In this document: positions 9,504 through 16,891 of the stretch, piece by piece
How positions within the stretch are numbered: the stretch's first letter is position 1
Layout: each line of letters opens with the position of its first letter
Source of the DNA: Parendozoicomonas sp. Alg238-R29
Lineage (GTDB): Bacteria; Pseudomonadota; Gammaproteobacteria; Pseudomonadales; Endozoicomonadaceae
Length of the DNA stretch: 64,000 nucleotides
Assembly: GCF_947331445.1 (NCBI RefSeq)
Contig: NZ_CAMZOG010000005.1
Location: 1 to 64,000, forward strand
Reading direction: 5' to 3'
Notes under the pieces: model-generated
What the model was told of the DNA's origin: nothing
What the model saw: only the letters and a program-made list of their open reading frames with translations
Databases searched by the model: none
Made by a program: the position numbers and the translations under genes

Positions 9504-10058
9504 TCAGGGCATCATCCTTAGATTTTGAAGACCAGACTTCACTAAGTTAATAGCTGGGTTGCCAGCAAATCCCAGGGCCTGAAGGCCAAGGTATGCGCCT
9601 ATGAGGTTAAATACACCGAGGTTGGCAACTCTTCTCAGGAGGCGACGCTCCGGCAGCTCCTGAGTCAAAGCTAGTTTATCGGCTGGTGGCGCTCCCAGTA
9701 GTTTGGTTACAAGGTATCCGCCACCAATAAACATTGGCATAGTCCCAAAGATATTGGTGAATGTGAGCCCGGCTGCAGGAAGAGCTGGTAATGCAAAACA
9801 GCAGACAGGGCTCATTATCGGTAAAAAGGTGATAGCTGCGGCTCCGGCAACCAGCCCTCCTAAAAGAGCTGTGGTGGGTACGCGGTTCTTAATTTCTTTA
9901 CCTGCGACCCCTGCAAGACCAACACCCATCATGACATGGCCCAGAACACCCTTAACATCACCTAAGACAGTGATTCGACCGGCTTTATTGGCATCCGGAT
10001 AAAGGGTTTCGAGAGGGATTCTCGAATTTGGGTGATATTGTACTTGTGTGCCGTCCAT
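9504..10058 (-). CDS. Orphan hydrophobic protein
   Basis: A 184-residue protein of unknown family. After about 30 polar residues it has several Gly/Ala-rich hydrophobic stretches (VLGHVMMGVGLAGVAG, ALLGGLVAGAAAITFLPIM, CCFALPALPAAGLTF and LGVFNLIGAYLGLQAL), so two to four membrane-inserting helices are likely. There is no typical N-terminal signal peptide. GGAG eight bases upstream supports the ATG start. About 70 bases upstream lies a palindromic motif also found upstream of the unrelated coiled-coil gene at 29991-30596, so both may answer to one regulator. Membrane-inserting, signal-less proteins of this type include type III translocators and effectors, but I see no direct evidence for that here. 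Confidence 0.55.
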   Translation of the reverse strand: MDGTQVQYHPNSRIPLETLYPDANKAGRITVLGDVKGVLGHVMMGVGLAGVAGKEIKNRVPTTALLGGLVAGAAAITFLPIMSPVCCFALPALPAAGLTFTNIFGTMPMFIGGGYLVTKLLGAPPADKLALTQELPERRLLRRVANLGVFNLIGAYLGLQALGFAGNPAINLVKSGLQNLRMMP

Positions 10059-10126
10059 AGCTCACTCCATCGATTTAAAGCTACCTGCCTTACATAGAGT
10101 GCTCTTGGAGCGTGAAGTTCCGGGAC

Positions 10127-10140
10127 TTAGACCAAGGTCT
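10127..10140 (-). promoter_or_regulatory. Candidate operator, copy A of a shared palindrome
   Basis: Plus-strand ttagaccaaggtct contains AGACC-AA-GGTCT. It matches 13 of 14 bases at 30690-30703. It lies 69 bases upstream of the start codon of the orphan hydrophobic gene, in the position expected of an activator or repressor site. Confidence 0.45.
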
Positions 10141-10170
10141 CATACCTATAGATGAGTCTTTGACGAGGAA

Positions 10171-10322
10171 GCGTTCTCAATTAAGCATACGACTCAGTGG
10201 CGCTGAAAGCCGCCAGACGTTAGAAAGTCGTGTGAAAATCGTAGTATTCTACATTGAGCAAGCCTGACGCAGCGTATGGCGGCATTTCAGCAATGCTGAG
10301 TTCGATGCCTAATTGAGAACGC
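10171..10322. mobile_element. 152-bp MITE-like palindromic element
   Basis: The ends gcgttctcaattaagcat (10171-10188) and atgcctaattgagaacgc (10305-10322) are inverted copies with one mismatch. The similarity continues inward for about 50 bases on each side (left gactcagtggcgctgaaagc, right gctttcag-like complement), with the centre unpaired. It has no coding capacity. Pieces related to its right arm occur at 16851-16877 and to its left arm at 48808-48826, so it belongs to a dispersed family, either a non-autonomous transposon or a REP-like element. It sits just upstream of dsbB. Confidence 0.7.
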
Positions 10323-10410
10323 CCCCTGGGGTTTACTGAATTTTGTCGTGGGCCGGTGTACGTTTGGATGCCCGGTCAATAATAATTTGAGAGTTATCAG
10401 GAGCATTACT

Positions 10411-10995
10411 TTGGTTGCAGATCGTTCTTCTTTTACGCAACTCTGGCAGAGTTTGCTTTCTTCTCCATTACGAACACTACATGGCTGGCAGCAAAAGCGC
10501 CTTACCTGGCTGATTATGCTGGCAACAACTCTTTTTCTTGAAGGTTGTGCTCTGTTTTTCCAGTATGTGATGCTGCTTGATCCCTGTGAGTTATGTGTTT
10601 ATCAGCGTCTGGCTATTGGTTTGCTGGGAGTTGTTTCGCTCATTATGTTGATTGCGCCATCGAATATTTTCATTCGTTTGAGTGGTTACAGTTTATGGGT
10701 TGTTTCCGGACTTTATGGCTTACAGAAAGCGATGATCCAGACTGGCTCCTATGAAACCTTTAACACCATAAATCAGTCGTGTAATTTTTATCCAACTTTC
10801 CCTTTTGAATTACCTCTGTATGAGTGGCTGCCTTCATTGTTTATGCCTACCGGTTTTTGTGGTTCTGATGACTGGGCTCTGCTTGGTCTGAATATGGCGG
10901 AGTGGATGGTGATTGTATTTGGTATTTATCTGCTGGCAGCGGCTGTGTGCATTTTCAGCAGTGCCTGGTGCTGGATTCGTACCGAAAAACGATAA
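10411..10995 (+). CDS. dsbB: Disulfide bond formation protein B
   Basis: DsbB is an inner-membrane protein that reoxidises periplasmic DsbA and passes electrons to quinone. The expected four hydrophobic helices are visible. The first periplasmic loop has DPCELCVYQR with Cys59 and Cys62 (CxxC plus the quinone-interacting Arg region), and the second loop has Cys124 and Cys150, giving both redox pairs. The frame is open from a start at 10348, but TTG 10411 is preferred because AGGAG lies seven bases before it and it gives 194 residues, near the usual 170-180. No dsbA is nearby; the gene is monocistronic. Confidence 0.9.
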   Translation: MVADRSSFTQLWQSLLSSPLRTLHGWQQKRLTWLIMLATTLFLEGCALFFQYVMLLDPCELCVYQRLAIGLLGVVSLIMLIAPSNIFIRLSGYSLWVVSGLYGLQKAMIQTGSYETFNTINQSCNFYPTFPFELPLYEWLPSLFMPTGFCGSDDWALLGLNMAEWMVIVFGIYLLAAAVCIFSSAWCWIRTEKR

Positions 10996-11348
10996 AAAGT
11001 CTCTAAAATCTGTTCTAGAGTTGCTTGCCTTTCTGTTGGTTGTGGTAAACTTGCCGCTTCGGGCAGAAGGTTGAGCCTTGAAGGCAGTATCTGTTTCCCC
11101 TTTCTTTGGTGACGGAACCAGTACTTAAGTACTGGTTTGCAGAGCACGCCTTCCAAACCATGAAGTATAAAAACATGGTCTATAAGAGAACCTACCAGTC
11201 CGGCATAGGTGCAAGCCGATACGGCGTTGTGCCATTTTGGAGCGGGTTTGCCAAATTCTGAAATTTGAATGATTTTCGGTAGCCATTGCCTGGCGTTTCC
11301 CGTTAGAATCGCCCGCTTTTTTACAATTCTTACAGGCGCACATTACTT
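10996..11348. promoter_or_regulatory. deaD leader region with a perfect 22-bp palindrome
   Basis: This 353-bp gap between dsbB and deaD has no gene. Bases 11116-11137 form a perfect palindrome centred on cttaag (half-site aaccagtactt). No T-run follows on either side, so it is more likely an operator or RNA stem than a terminator. A long 5' untranslated region is typical of cold-shock deaD/csdA genes. A possible -10 (TAGAAT) lies at 11304-11309, without a convincing -35. Confidence 0.45.
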
Positions 11349-13154
11349 ATGCCCGAAACCCAGACTGATACAGTTACCGCTTTTGACCAGCTGCCATTGT
11401 CGGATGCCGTGCTGCGTGCCGTTCGTGATGTGGGTTATGAAACCCCGTCACCGATTCAGGCGCGAAGTATTCCTCATCTGCTGGAAGGGCGGGACCTTCT
11501 CGGTCTGGCCCAGACTGGTACCGGTAAAACAGCTGCTTTTGCACTGCCCGTACTGTCCCGAATTGATGCAACCATGAGCGACACTCAGGTTCTGGTGTTG
11601 TGTCCTACCCGAGAACTGGCCATTCAGGTTGCTGAAGCCTGCCAGACTTACGCCAAACATATCCCGTCTTTCCATGTACTGCCTATCTATGGCGGTCAGG
11701 ATATGCGCGGGCAGCTCCGTGGCTTGCACCGTGGAGCTCAGGTTGTTGTCGGTACTCCCGGCCGGGTTATGGACCACCTTCGCCGTGGCAGCTTAAAGCT
11801 GGAAAACCTGAAAACTGTTGTGCTGGACGAAGCTGATGAAATGCTCCGCATGGGCTTTGTTGAAGATATCGAGTGGATTCTGGACCATACCCCAAACCAA
11901 CGTCAGACTGCGCTGTTCTCCGCGACTATGCCTCCGGCTATTCGCCGTATTGCGGACAAGTACCTGACAGATCCTGTTTCTGTTGAAATTCGTGCAAAAA
12001 CCACCACTGTAGACACTATTACTCAAAAGGTATGGATGGCCAGTGGTCTGCACAAGCTGGATGCCTTGACCCGCATTCTGGAAGTCGAAGACTTCGATGC
12101 CATGATTATTTTCGTGCGTACCCGTTCTGCAACCACAGAACTGGCTGAAAAGCTGGAAGCTCGTGGTTTCTCGGCTGCTGCGCTGAATGGAGATATGAGT
12201 CAGGCGCTTCGCGAGAAAATGGTCGAGCGCCTGAAAAAAGGTTCTCTGGATATTCTGATCGCTACCGATGTAGCGGCTCGTGGTCTGGACGTTGAGCGTA
12301 TCAGCCACGTTGTAAACTACGATATCCCTAATGATACCGAAGCCTATGTACACCGCATCGGTCGTACAGGGCGTGCGGGTCGTCAGGGTACTGCAATCCT
12401 GTTTGCCGCTCCTCGTGAGCGTCGTATGTTGCGTGCTATTGAACATGCGACTCGCCAGAAGATCGAACCTATGCGCCTGCCTACTCAGCGCGATGTTCGT
12501 GATATCCGTATTAAAAACTTCAAAGAGCAGGTTTCTTGCACTATCAGCAATGAAGACCTGACTCCGTACCGTGAAATCATCAATGAGATGATTCAGGAAC
12601 AGGCTATTGAAGTTGAAGATGCTGCAGCCGCTCTGTGCTTCCTGGCTCAGAAAGAACGTCCATTCCCTGATGGTAATGAGCCCGAGCCTCGTCAATGGGA
12701 AGAGCGTGAGCGTCGCCCTCGTCGCGATGATCGTGAAGATCCTCGTAATCAGGGCAAGAAACGCTACCGTATCGGTGTTGGCCGTGACCATGGCGTAAGC
12801 CCTGGCGAAATCGTTGGTGCGCTGGCGAATGAAGGCGGAATCTCTGGCCGTGATATTGGTCATATCCGCTTGTTCGACAAGTTCTCCACTGTTTACCTGC
12901 CAGAAACTCTGGACCAGGCCGTACTGAGCACCATGAGCGAAATCAATGTTCGCAATCAGGTGTTGGGACTGCGTGAGTGGAAAGAGAGCCCCAACGGTGG
13001 GCGTGGTCGAGGTGAACGAGGTGATCGTGGTGGCTACCGTGGTAACCGTGATCGAGGTGGAGAGGATCGTTCCCGCCGTCGTCCAAGTGGTAATGGCGAG
13101 CGTCGAGGTGGTTATCGCGGCAATCGCAGCGATGATAGTCGCGGTAACCAATAA
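11349..13154 (+). CDS. deaD: ATP-dependent RNA helicase DeaD/CsdA
   Basis: A DEAD-box helicase that unwinds RNA during ribosome assembly, mRNA decay and cold adaptation. The 601-residue protein has a Q motif (FDQLPLSDAVLRAVRDVGYE, then PSPIQ), motif I AQTGTGKT at 54-61, DEAD at 160-163, SAT, and motif VI HRIGRTGR. After the helicase core comes a DbpA-type RNA-binding domain (KKRYRIGVGRDHGVSPGEIV) and a C-terminal Arg/Gly-rich tail, as in CsdA. Codon use is strongly biased, consistent with high expression. The stop codon is inside a tandem repeat and is followed by a strong terminator. Confidence 0.95.
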   Translation: MPETQTDTVTAFDQLPLSDAVLRAVRDVGYETPSPIQARSIPHLLEGRDLLGLAQTGTGKTAAFALPVLSRIDATMSDTQVLVLCPTRELAIQVAEACQTYAKHIPSFHVLPIYGGQDMRGQLRGLHRGAQVVVGTPGRVMDHLRRGSLKLENLKTVVLDEADEMLRMGFVEDIEWILDHTPNQRQTALFSATMPPAIRRIADKYLTDPVSVEIRAKTTTVDTITQKVWMASGLHKLDALTRILEVEDFDAMIIFVRTRSATTELAEKLEARGFSAAALNGDMSQALREKMVERLKKGSLDILIATDVAARGLDVERISHVVNYDIPNDTEAYVHRIGRTGRAGRQGTAILFAAPRERRMLRAIEHATRQKIEPMRLPTQRDVRDIRIKNFKEQVSCTISNEDLTPYREIINEMIQEQAIEVEDAAAALCFLAQKERPFPDGNEPEPRQWEERERRPRRDDREDPRNQGKKRYRIGVGRDHGVSPGEIVGALANEGGISGRDIGHIRLFDKFSTVYLPETLDQAVLSTMSEINVRNQVLGLREWKESPNGGRGRGERGDRGGYRGNRDRGGEDRSRRRPSGNGERRGGYRGNRSDDSRGNQ

Positions 13155-13190
13155 GACTTCATAAGACTTCATAAGACTTCATAAGACTTA
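13151..13190 (+). repeat. 10-bp tandem repeat over the deaD stop codon
   Basis: ataagacttc occurs three times, then once as ataagactta. The first unit supplies the TAA stop of deaD, and each unit brings another TAA. Likely slippage-generated. Confidence 0.85.
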
Positions 13191-13202
13191 TTGGTGAGTT
13201 GT

Positions 13203-13240
13203 AAAAAAATACCGGATATTTCGATATCCGGTATTTTTTT
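13203..13240. terminator. Strong bidirectional terminator
   Basis: A perfect 17-bp stem (a-run, taccggatat) closes on a TTCG tetraloop, with seven A's on one side and seven T's on the other. It can therefore stop transcription of deaD (plus) and of psuK-psuG (minus). Confidence 0.93.
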
Positions 13241-13248
13241 ATCAGTCA

Positions 13249-14181
13249 TTATTTCTGGCTATATGCCACAGCAATAGCTGAAGCCAGTTTGGCGTTGTTC
13301 ATAATCAGGGCAATATTTGATTTCAGGCTATCACCACCGGTGAGTTCTTTAACCCGTGATAGCAGGAAAGGTGTGGATTCTTTGCCTTTTACACCCTGCT
13401 CGTCCAGTTCCTGAAGTGCTTGCCCGATAGCCTTGTCAATAACATCTTTGGGCATGGAATGTTCCTCGGGGATAGGGTTTGCGATAATCATCCCACCCTG
13501 CATGCCTGTTTGCCATTTTGTCTGCATGATGACGGCAATATCTTCATGGGAATCAATCTGGTGATCAACCTGAAAATTACTGTCCCGGGTATAAAAAGCA
13601 GGCATAGTTTTCACTCCATAACCCAGCACCGGAACACCCTGGGTTTCCAGATATTCCAGTGTCAGGCCGATATCTAGAATGGACTTACAGCCCGCGCAGA
13701 CGACAGCAACATCGGTTTTGGACAGCTCTTGAAGATCGGCTGAAATGTCAAAAGTTGTTTCCGCACCGCGATGAACGCCGCCAATCCCGCCGGTAGCAAA
13801 AACTTTCACTCCAGCCATCGCAGCAATAATCATTGTGGTGGCAACGGTTGTTGCACCATCCAACTTACGGGCCATGATAACTGGCAGATCACGACGGCTG
13901 GTTTTGGTGACGGCCAGACCGCTTTTGCCCAGGTGTTCGATCTCTTGCTCTGACAGGCCAACTTTCAGGCGTCCACCGATAATGGCAATCGTGGCCGGAG
14001 TTGCACCGTGCTCGCGTATGGTGTTTTCGACCTGTAATGCCGTAGTTACATTGTCAGGGTAGGGCATGCCGTGGGAGATGATTGTGGATTCCAGGGCAAC
14101 AACCGGACGACCTTCATTAAGGGCGGCTTTTACCTCTGGATGGATATCAAGAAAGGCGTTATTGAGCATTGGTTTTTCCAT
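13249..14181 (-). CDS. psuG: Pseudouridine-5'-phosphate glycosidase
   Basis: PsuG splits the C-C bond of pseudouridine 5'-phosphate to uracil and ribose 5-phosphate. The 310-residue protein matches the family over its length: VALESTIISHGMPYPDN near the N-terminus, a GGIGGVHRGAETTFDISADL metal/phosphate-binding stretch, and VVCAGCKSILDIG containing the catalytic lysine. It begins two bases after the stop of the PfkB kinase gene, so the two form an operon that phosphorylates and then cleaves pseudouridine. A second ATG four codons in could also be the start. Confidence 0.95.
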   Translation of the reverse strand: MEKPMLNNAFLDIHPEVKAALNEGRPVVALESTIISHGMPYPDNVTTALQVENTIREHGATPATIAIIGGRLKVGLSEQEIEHLGKSGLAVTKTSRRDLPVIMARKLDGATTVATTMIIAAMAGVKVFATGGIGGVHRGAETTFDISADLQELSKTDVAVVCAGCKSILDIGLTLEYLETQGVPVLGYGVKTMPAFYTRDSNFQVDHQIDSHEDIAVIMQTKWQTGMQGGMIIANPIPEEHSMPKDVIDKAIGQALQELDEQGVKGKESTPFLLSRVKELTGGDSLKSNIALIMNNAKLASAIAVAYSQK

Positions 14182-14183
14182 TA

Positions 14184-15272
14184 TTACATCGATGATTGAA
14201 TGCGTTTTCTGATGGCCTCGGCCGTCAGTTCCGGATTAATAGTTGCGTGATATTCAAGAGCCATAGCCGCACAGGTTTGGGCCGTAGTAATCGACTGTTC
14301 GAAATCAAAATTCTGAAGGTAACTGTGCAGTAGCCCAGCCATCATGGCGTCGCCGGCCCCGGCGACACTTGTTGTCTGGATATCGGGTGATGGCATCAGA
14401 AGTTGCTGCTGTTCATAACTGGCGAATACTCCTTCTTTCCCCAGACTGATCACCAGTTGCTGAACACCTTGCTCATGAAACCATTGAGCGCATTCATGGA
14501 GATCTACTTCTGATTTGACTGGTTTACCCCACAATAAACCTGCTTCCATGCGGTTGGGTTTCAGGCAGAAGATACGATGCAGCCAGGGATTAAGTCGTTT
14601 GGCTTTACTGGCGGAAACACAGTCAGCAAATATCGCCGGAAGATTTGGAATCGTGAATAAGTGTTCCAGTGTTTTCTCAGGCAGGTTGGCATCAATCACC
14701 AGTGTCTGACAATGTTGCAAGGCTGCGGTATGGAGCGTTAATAACTCTGGGCTTAACTGTTCAATCAAGGCCATATCATTAATGGCTTGTATCAACTCAT
14801 GGTTGTTATCGAGAATAGAGAGGTAAATCGGAGTTGGCTTATCAGCAAGCTGTTCTACTGAGGAGGTATCAACACCAGCGGAAGCTGTTGCTGTTAGAAC
14901 CTGCTGGCCAGCCTCATCTCTACCAACTGCTGAAAGTAAGCGAACATTGTGCCCAAGGCGAGCGATGTTTTCGGCAATATTTCTACCAACGCCGCCGGGA
15001 GTCATGGAAATCTGGCCAGGAATGGAATCACCTGGGAGCCCCGGGATTTTTGGGATTCCCTGAATGTCCAGCGTACAGCCGCCAATCACCATGACATCGA
15101 GCAGTTCGTTAAGTAGATATCCTTTCCCGCGAATAAAACCCTTTCGGGTCAGATTCATAATGTGGTTCGCTGCAGCTTCACGGCTTATACCCAATTGTTC
15201 CCCAAGGGCTTTCTGGGAAATCAAAGGGTTCTGGCGAATAGCTGAGAGAACCTGCTGCTCCCGTTTCGTCAT
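14184..15272 (-). CDS. psuK: PfkB-family (pseudouridine) kinase with N-terminal winged helix
   Basis: The first 55 residues form a winged helix-turn-helix (QQVLSAIRQNPLISQKALGE, then QLGISREAAANHI). The remainder is a ribokinase/PfkB domain with the GGVGRN substrate loop and AGAGDAMMAG anion-hole/catalytic Asp motif. With the ATG at 15272 it has 362 residues, the same layout and length as E. coli YeiI. Its place before psuG argues that the substrate is pseudouridine, made into pseudouridine 5'-phosphate. The fused DNA-binding domain suggests it also regulates its own operon, and an inverted repeat at 15279-15318 lies at its start. TTG 15284 is an alternative start; no strong ribosome-binding site is visible. 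Confidence 0.85.
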   Translation of the reverse strand: MTKREQQVLSAIRQNPLISQKALGEQLGISREAAANHIMNLTRKGFIRGKGYLLNELLDVMVIGGCTLDIQGIPKIPGLPGDSIPGQISMTPGGVGRNIAENIARLGHNVRLLSAVGRDEAGQQVLTATASAGVDTSSVEQLADKPTPIYLSILDNNHELIQAINDMALIEQLSPELLTLHTAALQHCQTLVIDANLPEKTLEHLFTIPNLPAIFADCVSASKAKRLNPWLHRIFCLKPNRMEAGLLWGKPVKSEVDLHECAQWFHEQGVQQLVISLGKEGVFASYEQQQLLMPSPDIQTTSVAGAGDAMMAGLLHSYLQNFDFEQSITTAQTCAAMALEYHATINPELTAEAIRKRIQSSM

Positions 15273-15278
15273 TGGCTT

Positions 15279-15318
15279 TACCAAACATAAGTTTGTTTAA
15301 TGTTTCATTTGTTTGGTA
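15279..15318. promoter_or_regulatory. Inverted repeat upstream of the kinase gene
   Basis: taccaaaca (15279-15287) and tgtttggta (15310-15318) are perfect inverted copies 22 bases apart. The first arm ends seven bases before the preferred kinase start, so a bound protein would block transcription or translation. The helix-turn-helix of the kinase itself is the obvious candidate ligand (inference). Confidence 0.5.
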
Positions 15319-15900
15319 TTGAATCATCTTGCGGTTTGCTTTTGCAAGGTTTCGTTTGTAAGTGTGATAGGCGGCTTTTACCTGGGTAATGGCGTTTTAG
15401 CTGCGCTTTGGCAGCCTGCCTGTATTCTGATTGTTATTGGCGGATCTCTGGGTTCTTTCTTCGGGCCAACACCACCAGACGTACTTGCTCTGACTCGTTC
15501 TTATCTGGGTAAACGCCGGGGTAGAGAAGACTATGAACAGTTGCTGGTACTTCTTCACGACTTGTTTCAAGTGATCCGCAGAAAAGGACGTCAGGCTCTG
15601 GAAGAGCATATCGAAACCCCGGCCAACAGTGACCTGTGTAAACGTTCCGGCTTTCTGGATAGCCCCCGCCTTGTGACATACATTTGCGACAATCTATGGA
15701 TGACCAACCTTAGACAGATTTCTGCAAAAGAGTTGGAAGCTTTACTGGATTCGGAGCTGGATGCTTTTGAGGTCGAACAGATGCAGAGTGTCAATGCATT
15801 GAAGCGTGCTGCTGATGCAGGGCGGCGGGTTCTTTTCTCCGGTTTGCAGCCCAGCTTTGTTGAACTTAAGAGAAAGCTTCAGGGGGGGGCTACGGCATGA
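15313..15900 (+). pseudogene. motA: motA pseudogene with internal deletion
   Basis: The frame encodes the start of a MotA stator protein (VIGGFYLGNGVLAALWQPAC, then ILIVIGGSLGSFFG) and its cytoplasmic loop up to ALLDSELDAFEVEQ. It then jumps directly to RVLFSGLQPSFVELKRKLQG, which is the C-terminal tail. The roughly 90-100 residues between, containing transmembrane helices 3 and 4 and the proline-containing ion-channel segment, are missing, so the product cannot form a stator. The N-terminus before VIGGF is also unlike MotA. Its stop overlaps the motB start (ATGA). Confidence 0.85.
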
Positions 15901-16721
15901 GTCGTAAATCCAAACAGCAGCCTGAAGAATCTGTTGGCTGGAAAGGCGCTTTTGCTGATTTTTGCATGTCAATGATGACTCTGTTTATGGTGCTCTGGAT
16001 TGTTGCCATTGCAGATCAGGAACAGCGTGAAAGTCTGTCGCTTTATTTCAACGATCCGGGGGTTTTTGACACAGTGAATTCCCGTTATGTGATTAAACAG
16101 GTTACTAATGGTTTTGTGGTGAGTCTGGAAAGCAGCAGTGGGAAGACCATTGTTGACCGTCCTGACCCTATTGCCAATGAAACTCGCGGTGGTGACCCCT
16201 ATGAACTTCAGTTAATGCAGCTCAGCGATAATCATGGCAACGTAAATGTAAAAAAATTCCGGGTGGCTTGTTGATTGAATTGGTTGAAACAGAAGAGCAG
16301 CCTATGTTTCAGCGCAGTGAGTATCAGCTAACACCGTTTTTTGAAGATCTGCTGCTGGAACTGGCTCCTAAACTGGTGAACTCCGGTGCTGAGCTGGCTA
16401 TTATCGGACATGCCGATTCAACCTCTTATACCGGTCGTGCTTCTTTCGAGAATAGCTGGTCTGTGTCTTATGCCCGGGCTAACAGTGTTCGTGAATTAAT
16501 GGACTTTGTTGGGATGCCTGAGAAAAGTATTGTTCAGGTTTCAGGCATGGCAGACAGTCAGCACTTGATAAAAACACCCCCGCAGTGCTATTAATCGCAG
16601 GGTTGAATTGATTCTGATCGATAAGGCGAATAGCAGTAAGAATCGTACTCCTGAAGCTGATAACAATATCTTTACCGTGATGGACGGTGCTCGCCATCAG
16701 GCCCGTAAAAATCAAATCTGA
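15897..16721 (+). pseudogene. motB: motB pseudogene with two frameshifts
   Basis: Three consecutive frames are needed to read a MotB-like protein. The first has the N-terminal plug and membrane anchor (WKGAFADFCMSMMTLFMVLW) up to KKFRVAC-stop. The second, from about 16265, has the OmpA-like peptidoglycan-binding domain (LAIIGHADSTSYTG, NSWSVSYARANSVRELM). The third, from about 16597, has INRRVELILIDKA to the TGA at 16719-16721. The membrane-anchor Asp of active MotB is not convincing (a Cys lies in the expected FADFCMSMM region, next to an Asp). Together with the deleted motA it shows loss of this stator. Confidence 0.88.
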
Positions 16722-16724
16722 ATG

Positions 16725-16745
16725 AACCCCTGCAATTGGGGTTTT
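16725..16745 (+). terminator. Terminator-like hairpin after motB
   Basis: aacccc / ggggtt with a seven-base loop, followed by tt and then G's; the U-tract is short. Position fits the end of the motAB unit. Confidence 0.45.
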
Positions 16746-16850
16746 GGGGTAGATTAATGGGTGCCAACGAACGGCGATTTTCTAACTCAGGTTTCTGACC
16801 CAACATAAAATCAGCGAGCTGCTCTGGGTCTACCCATAGAAGCTCTCGGC

Positions 16851-16877
16851 AGTGCTGAGTTCGATGCCTAATGAGAG
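16851..16877 (+). repeat. Fragment of the MITE-like repeat
   Basis: agtgctgagttcgatgccta and the next seven bases match the right arm of the 152-bp element at 10291-10319 with few differences. The left arm was not found. It lies in the gap after motB. Confidence 0.6.
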
Positions 16878-16891
16878 CCCCAGAGGTTGCT

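Noticed and set aside
11793-13172. 459-codon open frame opposite deaD
   Set aside because: Antisense to a certain gene with strong codon bias; the protein is Thr/Ile-rich nonsense with no family pattern.
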